Shown here piece after piece: positions 59,165 to 64,000 of a stretch of 64,000 nt of DNA. The stretch lies in assembly GCF_048128805.1 (NCBI RefSeq), contig NC_135998.1:29804992-29868991 (forward strand), given 5' to 3'. The position numbers and the translations under genes are program-made. Below the pieces are notes generated by a model. The model made no database searches and had not been told where the DNA came from. It saw nothing but the letters and a program-made list of their open reading frames with translations. Every line of letters starts with the position of its first letter. The stretch's first letter is position 1. The DNA is from Centroberyx gerrardi (taxonomy: Eukaryota > Chordata > Actinopteri > Beryciformes > Berycidae).

Positions 59165-59690
59165 AATATACCCGCAAGCAGCAATTGCGGGGTCCAACCA
59201 CACTTTGAAAAGACAACTTTATTGTGCCCTCCATTAATGAATAAATCAATACTAAATGAGTTAGACAATTGCACTGCTCTCTATGGGTTGAAACTTCTGG
59301 CCACACCGCAATCAGTGATGTCAAATCAGGTATTTAGCCATTGACAGATGATGTCAAACACCTGCTTAGAGTTTTATGCACCATGTGATTTAGTGAACTT
59401 CAAAATGATCACACTTTGTCAGAGACTTGAACTCACAACCTTGTGCTCCAAAGACCTGAGCTTAACCACTCCACCAACATTTTCCAGAGTGAGGAAGTAA
59501 AGCAAGGGATAAGTAATGGGTCATAGGTGATAGTCCCACCTATGTTGAAAGCCTCAGAAAGAATATTATAACTGTATTAGTGCCCTCCATTAATCAATTT
59601 AAACATGGCTTTACATACATCATCTTGAGAGTACAGACATCATTTGTCTTTAATAAAGATTGAGAAGTTAGAAACTGCCTCCCCCCACGC
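59165..59690. repeat. dispersed repeat, copy 2 of the pair with 25180-26050
   Basis: Begins near ATACCCGCAAGCAGCAATTG and shares TAGCCATTGACAGATGATG, GTTGAAAGCCTCAGAAAG and ATATTATAACTGTATTAGTG with the first copy. It runs into a LINE fragment at 59644. Confidence 0.7.
59422..59478 (-). repeat. tRNA-like segment inside copy 2
   Basis: On the minus strand TGGTGGAGTGGTTAAGCTC is A-box-like and TTGTGAGTTCAAGTCTC B-box-like. It lies at a different point of the repeat than the tRNA-like segment of copy 1, so the two were probably acquired separately. Confidence 0.4.
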
Positions 59691-60150
59691 ACTTAAGATT
59701 GTTCTCTGTGACTTCAATTCCTGTACACTAGACTCTGTGCTGCCTACATATGAACAATATGTGTCATATAACACAAGGGGAGATAGGATGCTGGATTTGT
59801 GTTATGGCAATATTAAGAGGGCTTATAAATTCTTGCAGAAACTACCTGTAAGCACCTCTGATCATTTCGCTATACAGTTACTGGCAACATAGAGACGGTC
59901 CAGGTGTGGTCCAGTGAGGCAGTTCAGAGCCTACAGGGCTGCCTCTCCAGCAGAGATTGGGAGGTTTTCACCCATGACCGCTCCCTTGAGCAGTCTGTTA
60001 CAGCAGTACATCATACATCCGCCACCGCGACGACATGCTGATACCTACAAAGGCTGTTAAATGCTAACCCAATAACAAGCCATGGATCACAGCTGGACTG
60101 AAAAGAACAATCCAGGCAAAAAACAAAGCCTTCTTCAGAGGATAGCAATG
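59644..60150 (+). mobile_element. LINE endonuclease/early ORF2 fragment (L2/CR1-like group)
   Basis: 59644-59892 encodes VLCDFNSCTLDSVLPTYEQY, NTRGDRMLDLCYGNIKRAY and PVSTSDHFAIQLL, the C-terminal half of an AP-endonuclease domain (the D and SDH motifs). After a stop, the same element continues in another frame with WSSEAVQSLQGCLSSRDWEV. The reverse transcriptase is not present. Group name is from memory. Confidence 0.7.
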
Positions 60151-60154
60151 ATAA

Positions 60155-60741
60155 GGATCAGAGAATGTGATGGCGGATGCGCTGTCCCGTGCGTTTTCTG
60201 TTTAAAACCTGGTCTGTAAATGTTTTCCTGTAATGGTTTGTGTTCCTCTGGTCTGGTTTCTCCTATCCTCTCTCTTAAAATTTGCTTCCTAGGTACCAAG
60301 GTTGCTGAGGGGGGAACTGGAGGGCTGGGCAGGAGGGTGCAAGTTAGACAGGTGATGTACACATATCTTCTGGTACAGTTATGTAAATAGGGTATTTTGT
60401 TGGATTTCTATGTGGTTATTACTTTGTAGTTACTGGTTGGTGGCTCAATTATTATGGGGTTCCTAGGGGATCCCCATCTGTCTCTCTCTACCACTTGGCC
60501 CGCCGGTGCTCGTTCAACCAACCCCCCCTGTGGTTCCTTCTGTTATTTTACTTTTATTCCATTCAACACCCCCACACTATATTCTCACTCATCCACACAT
60601 TACATGCAATGCCCATATATACACATATTCATACCTCATCCTTATGTGTTGGGTTTGGTTAATTTGGATTAAACGTCTTTTGCGTTTTGATTCTGTGTGT
60701 GGTCTCCCACTTTGTTGCTAACCTTGAGCCAGGTTGTAACA
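60155..60741 (+). mobile_element. Gypsy 3' end: RNase H tail and LTR
   Basis: 60163-60204 reads ENVMADALSRAFSV then stop; ADALSR is the usual end of the Gypsy RNase H. An RNase H at the very end of pol fits Gmr1-type Gypsy elements, where integrase precedes RT. The following non-coding sequence ends in CCAGGTTGTAACA at about 60741, a plausible LTR end. Beyond it the sequence switches to minus-strand gag-pol. Confidence 0.6.
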
Positions 60742-60744
60742 AAT

Positions 60745-62250
60745 CTCTCTGATCCTTCACAAGGTCACTACGAGACACAGGCAAAGGAAAAGCAGGCAAA
60801 GGAAAAACAACCTGTTCCATCTTATGTTTAACTGAGGAGGAAGGAGGATCAGTGTTCGCATGGCTCATGGCACGTGTCACAGCACATGCTGGAAAGATCT
60901 CAGAGTGATTTTGCTCGCTCTTACCAGCTTCATCTACCCACGGTTTCGAAGCCACCACCAAAGACGGTGGCCCGTCAGGCCAAACACTCTCACCCCTCCA
61001 ACTGGCAGACAGGGGCGTATTCCCAGGGACACTTCACCTTGCACCAGATCTGAAACAAGTGTCAATTTATGCAGAGGGACAGACAAAACATTTAATCCCA
61101 TTCCCCGAACCAGAACACAAGTTCCTGTGTCAGACTCATAAGAGAAAGGCAACACAGAGTCAACAATAAAGGAATCCAAAGCCCCTGTATCTCTCAAGAT
61201 TTTAACAGGTACCTTCACATCACTCCCCACTAGTGACACGTGACCTTCAGTGACATAAGGCAAGTAAGCAGAATCAATTTCAACCATCGTTGAAGGGTCA
61301 GCCTGCTCTTGCACCTCAGCATGAACAGCAGTAACAGGATCTGACTCAGAGGTAGCCAAGGAATAAGCCTTAGTGTAAGTCTGAACAGCTGCTATCACAC
61401 TGGCCCTCTCTGCTAACAGAACGGGTGCAGCCAGGGCAGCAGGTCTCACTGAACGGTTTACAAATTGGGGCCTAGATTTTGTTTTCAATACTGGACATTC
61501 ATTTTTGCAGTGGCCCTTTCCTGAACAGTAATTACACACCCAACTGGTGTCCAATTTACCACGGGAACCCTGGTCAAGTTTGAAAGACTGGTTTTCTGTC
61601 CCCCCCCCACTAAGTTTTACCAGAGACAGAACCACCGACATTGTCTCTGCGACCAAAATCCCCACGGGCACGATTCTCCCCAAAAAACTCTTGTGGGTCA
61701 AGACAAACTCATCTGCCAACATAGCTGCCTCTGATAGAGTATACACCTTACGTTCATTTATGTAGGTGGCCACACGTTCAGGTAGTGTCTTTGAACTGTT
61801 CAAGCAAAATCAGTTCACGCAAGTGATCAAAAGTTTCAGCTTGAGATGCAGCACACCAACGATTAAAGTAGGTTGTTAACTCCCAGGCAAACTCTGTATG
61901 CGTCTCTTTATCCTTTCTTGAAGTTCTAAATTGCTGCTGGTAGGCTTCACGTACCAATTCATAGGCTTTTAGAACTGCAGCTTTAACTGCCTGACACTTG
62001 CCACTATCGGCTACACTCAGGGCAGAAAAAGCTTCTTGTGCTTTGCCAGTCAGAACGCACTGCAACAACAGGGTGCGATCAGAGTCTGCCCACTTGCGAG
62101 CCTCTGCTAAACGTCTCCCAGAGGCACGTGCCTCTGGGAGCGTGCACGTGCCACGTGCGCGTGCGCATTCACGTGTTGAGGCCTCCTCGACCTTTGACCA
62201 GACACCTTTCATCAACTTCCAAAAACTGTATCTGAAAATTCCAAGTGATA
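60745..62250 (-). mobile_element. Gypsy gag-protease fragment
   Basis: From 62230 downward: gag with TGKAQEAFSALSV, LKAYELVREAYQQQFR and WCAASQAETFDHLRELILLE (SCAN-like capsid region). A frameshift follows near 61790, then LPERVATYINERKVYTLSEA, the zinc knuckle CNYCSGKGHCKNEC, an aspartic protease with LRDTGALDSFIV, and the linker FPACAVTRAM. The frame runs to about 60750. The capsid-protease architecture matches the Gmr1-like Gypsy fragment that abuts it in the opposite orientation. Confidence 0.75.
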
Positions 62251-62375
62251 CCCAGATCACATTCTTGGAAAAAAAATTCTAAGAAAGTGATATCCAGATC
62301 ACATCCTCGGAAAAATTCCAAGAAATTCATATCCAGATCGCAATCTTGGAAAATTCCAAGAAAGTGATACCCACA
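62225..62375. repeat. short tandem repeat, about 55-base unit, three copies
   Basis: GTGATACCCAGATCACATTC, GTGATATCCAGATCACATCC and TCATATCCAGATCGCAATCT head three successive units, each followed by TTGGAAAA/TTCCAAGAAA-type sequence. Confidence 0.8.
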
Positions 62376-62379
62376 AACA

Positions 62380-63550
62380 TAGAGATGTAACACTAGAGGG
62401 GACATGTCATAGAGAATTCCCATTCTGGAATGGGACCATATGGCAGCCATCTTACCTGGGTCAACTTCTCAGCTGACTGTCAATGGAATCAATGGTGATA
62501 GTGCCTTATGCTGCCATTATAATGCCAATTTTTTTTATTGAGACATCACTATTGCTTTTTATTTAGCTCACTGTATGCAAGACAACTGTGACTGTCTAAA
62601 ATGGTACCAAACATGAGCATTTTTGTAGTCTGTAGATAAAAATAGCTAAACTATGTTAAGTAATTATGTTTTAAATCATAACGATTATCTTCTAGAAGTA
62701 TTTTAATAGAATAAAATGCTTATTTTTAATGTAAAATCCCCAAATGATCTGTTGTTGTAACAATAGACAGATGTTGGCAGCAATTAAATATCACCAACAC
62801 TGAAACACACCTAACAATACACCCAGATAAAATATACAATAAAAGGCAAATGTAATGCCATTAAGTGGTTAGTGTGACAGCTTTAAGCCAATTTAAGCAG
62901 GTAATAATGGACATAGGCCCTCACTTTTTTTTTTACTTTATTGGCATGACATCTTAGCCTGCAATTAAGATTACAATCCATAAAGAAATAATTTATATAG
63001 ATGCCATCATGTAAACAAGTAGGCTACTACCGTAAAAACAAACATCTTGTATCAACACTTGAATCAACTTAAAATCCACAGTAGCCTATACAGATATGCA
63101 AATTAATGTCCTCTCTGCCACATCCACACTAATACGTTTTTGTTTTAAAACGCCCGCCACTATGTGTCACTTCCATCATTAAGGTGCGTCTTGGCAGAAA
63201 TAGCCTGCAATTAATTTTTAAAAAATTTCGCATTTTCAGCAGCGGTGCCGCTACTGAGTACTATACAAATACTATAGAAAACACTATAGAATGTATTTTT
63301 AGCATGGCGGGTCGCGACTTTACGTTGGCGACCTGCCACAGTAGAATATAAACACTGGTTGGACATAATGCTGAATGATGTGTGCTGATTGTTCTCAGAA
63401 ACAACGTGTGGAAGGTGATACCAGCTTCTCTAGTCTCTTTGGTCCTTTCAGTGCAGCAGTTTGGTCCAGATCAGGACAACAGTGGTTGCTTCCCATAGAC
63501 AGCTGTTGTAGTTGCTGGTAAACTGTACCCAGGTAAAATGGCAGACGGTT
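62380..63550. other. AT-rich sequence without recognised features
   Basis: No conserved domain, paired termini or RNA gene seen. Confidence 0.4.
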
Positions 63551-63689
63551 ATCCCACAGTCTATGATGTAATGTCCCTTCTAGTGTTATATTTCTATGCC
63601 CAGAAATGACCACATCAGCGTGACAAGCGGGCCGAGACCTTTCCACAACACTTGACCCCATGTCTCTAGACCTTTCCGTTCCAGAGATA

Positions 63690-63875
63690 CAAGCTTTGCC
63701 GTGTTTGTCATAGTCGTCCAAAAACACGATATTGGGCCACGCCCAGATTCAAAAACATGATTCCAGCGACCTCTGACACTTTTGCCGTCGTGTTTGCCAT
63801 AGTAGTCCAAAAACATGATTATTGGGCTACGCCCACATCCAAAAACATGATCCCTGTGACCTCTGATTGGCTGAC
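63690..63875. repeat. tandem duplication, about 85-base unit
   Basis: GCCGTGTTTGTCATAGTCGT and GCCGTCGTGTTTGCCATAGT start two similar units, each continuing CCAAAAACAYGAT..GGGCYACGCCCA and ending GACCTCTGA. A third partial unit may precede at about 63625. Confidence 0.75.
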
Positions 63876-64000
63876 GATTTGATCAGGTGAGATTCAAAAT
63901 TTAGGGTCCAAATTTATAGGGTCAAAAAATTGGATGTAAGACTTTGTCGCCCCCCAGGAAAAAGCTGATATTGCAATGGATTTGTGTCCTAGTGGTGTGT

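Overview
The window is nuclear DNA from a ray-finned (teleost) fish. It has short exons with GT..AG introns, no operon structure, abundant CA/TG microsatellites, and teleost repeat families throughout: TTAA-flanked MITEs, hAT MITEs, tRNA-derived SINEs, DIRS and Gypsy retroelements, and a Tc1-like remnant. There are no tRNA or rRNA genes, no CRISPR arrays and no prokaryotic or phage systems. Roughly half of the sequence can be assigned to mobile-element debris.

Three host genes are well supported, all on the + strand. (1) dpm2, the small membrane subunit of dolichol-phosphate-mannose synthase, has four exons between 738 and 3746. (2) pip5kl1, a phosphatidylinositol-4-phosphate 5-kinase-like protein, has nine exons between 12644 and 36563; its last intron is 11.3 kb and filled with transposons, and a possible extra 5' exon lies at 5312-5326. 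The dpm2-pip5kl1 neighbourhood also occurs on human chromosome 9. (3) A divergent TNF-superfamily ligand has four exons between 54864 and 58253, a TATA box and a strong Kozak start. A possible terminal exon of another gene occupies bases 1-48.

Between pip5kl1 and the TNF ligand, 42665-46056 holds ten exon-like blocks of a Ulp1-type (C48) cysteine-protease gene. A stop codon directly follows the catalytic His, two junctions are out of phase, and the last splice donor is damaged, so it is called a pseudogene. It is the least expected gene-like object here.

Repeat layout: DIRS fragments (10.3-11.7 kb and 39.7-40.5 kb, - strand); an 810-bp solo LTR (18.3 kb); a cluster of TTAA MITEs at 19.6-20.7 kb; a three-level nest of four elements at 21.3-23.5 kb; a Tc1 remnant at 24.9 kb; a hAT deletion derivative with an exact 8-bp target duplication (29.0-30.3 kb); a Gypsy integrase/3' LTR fragment (30.4-32.6 kb, - strand); a second copy of the nest's host element with a SINE inside it (35.1-35.8 kb); a ZBED5-like hAT transposon (47.2-49.7 kb); further MITEs and SINEs at 52-54 kb; and LINE and Gypsy fragments at 59.6-62.3 kb. 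The genes do not form a pathway: dpm2 acts in ER glycosylation, pip5kl1 in phosphoinositide signalling, and the TNF ligand in immune signalling.
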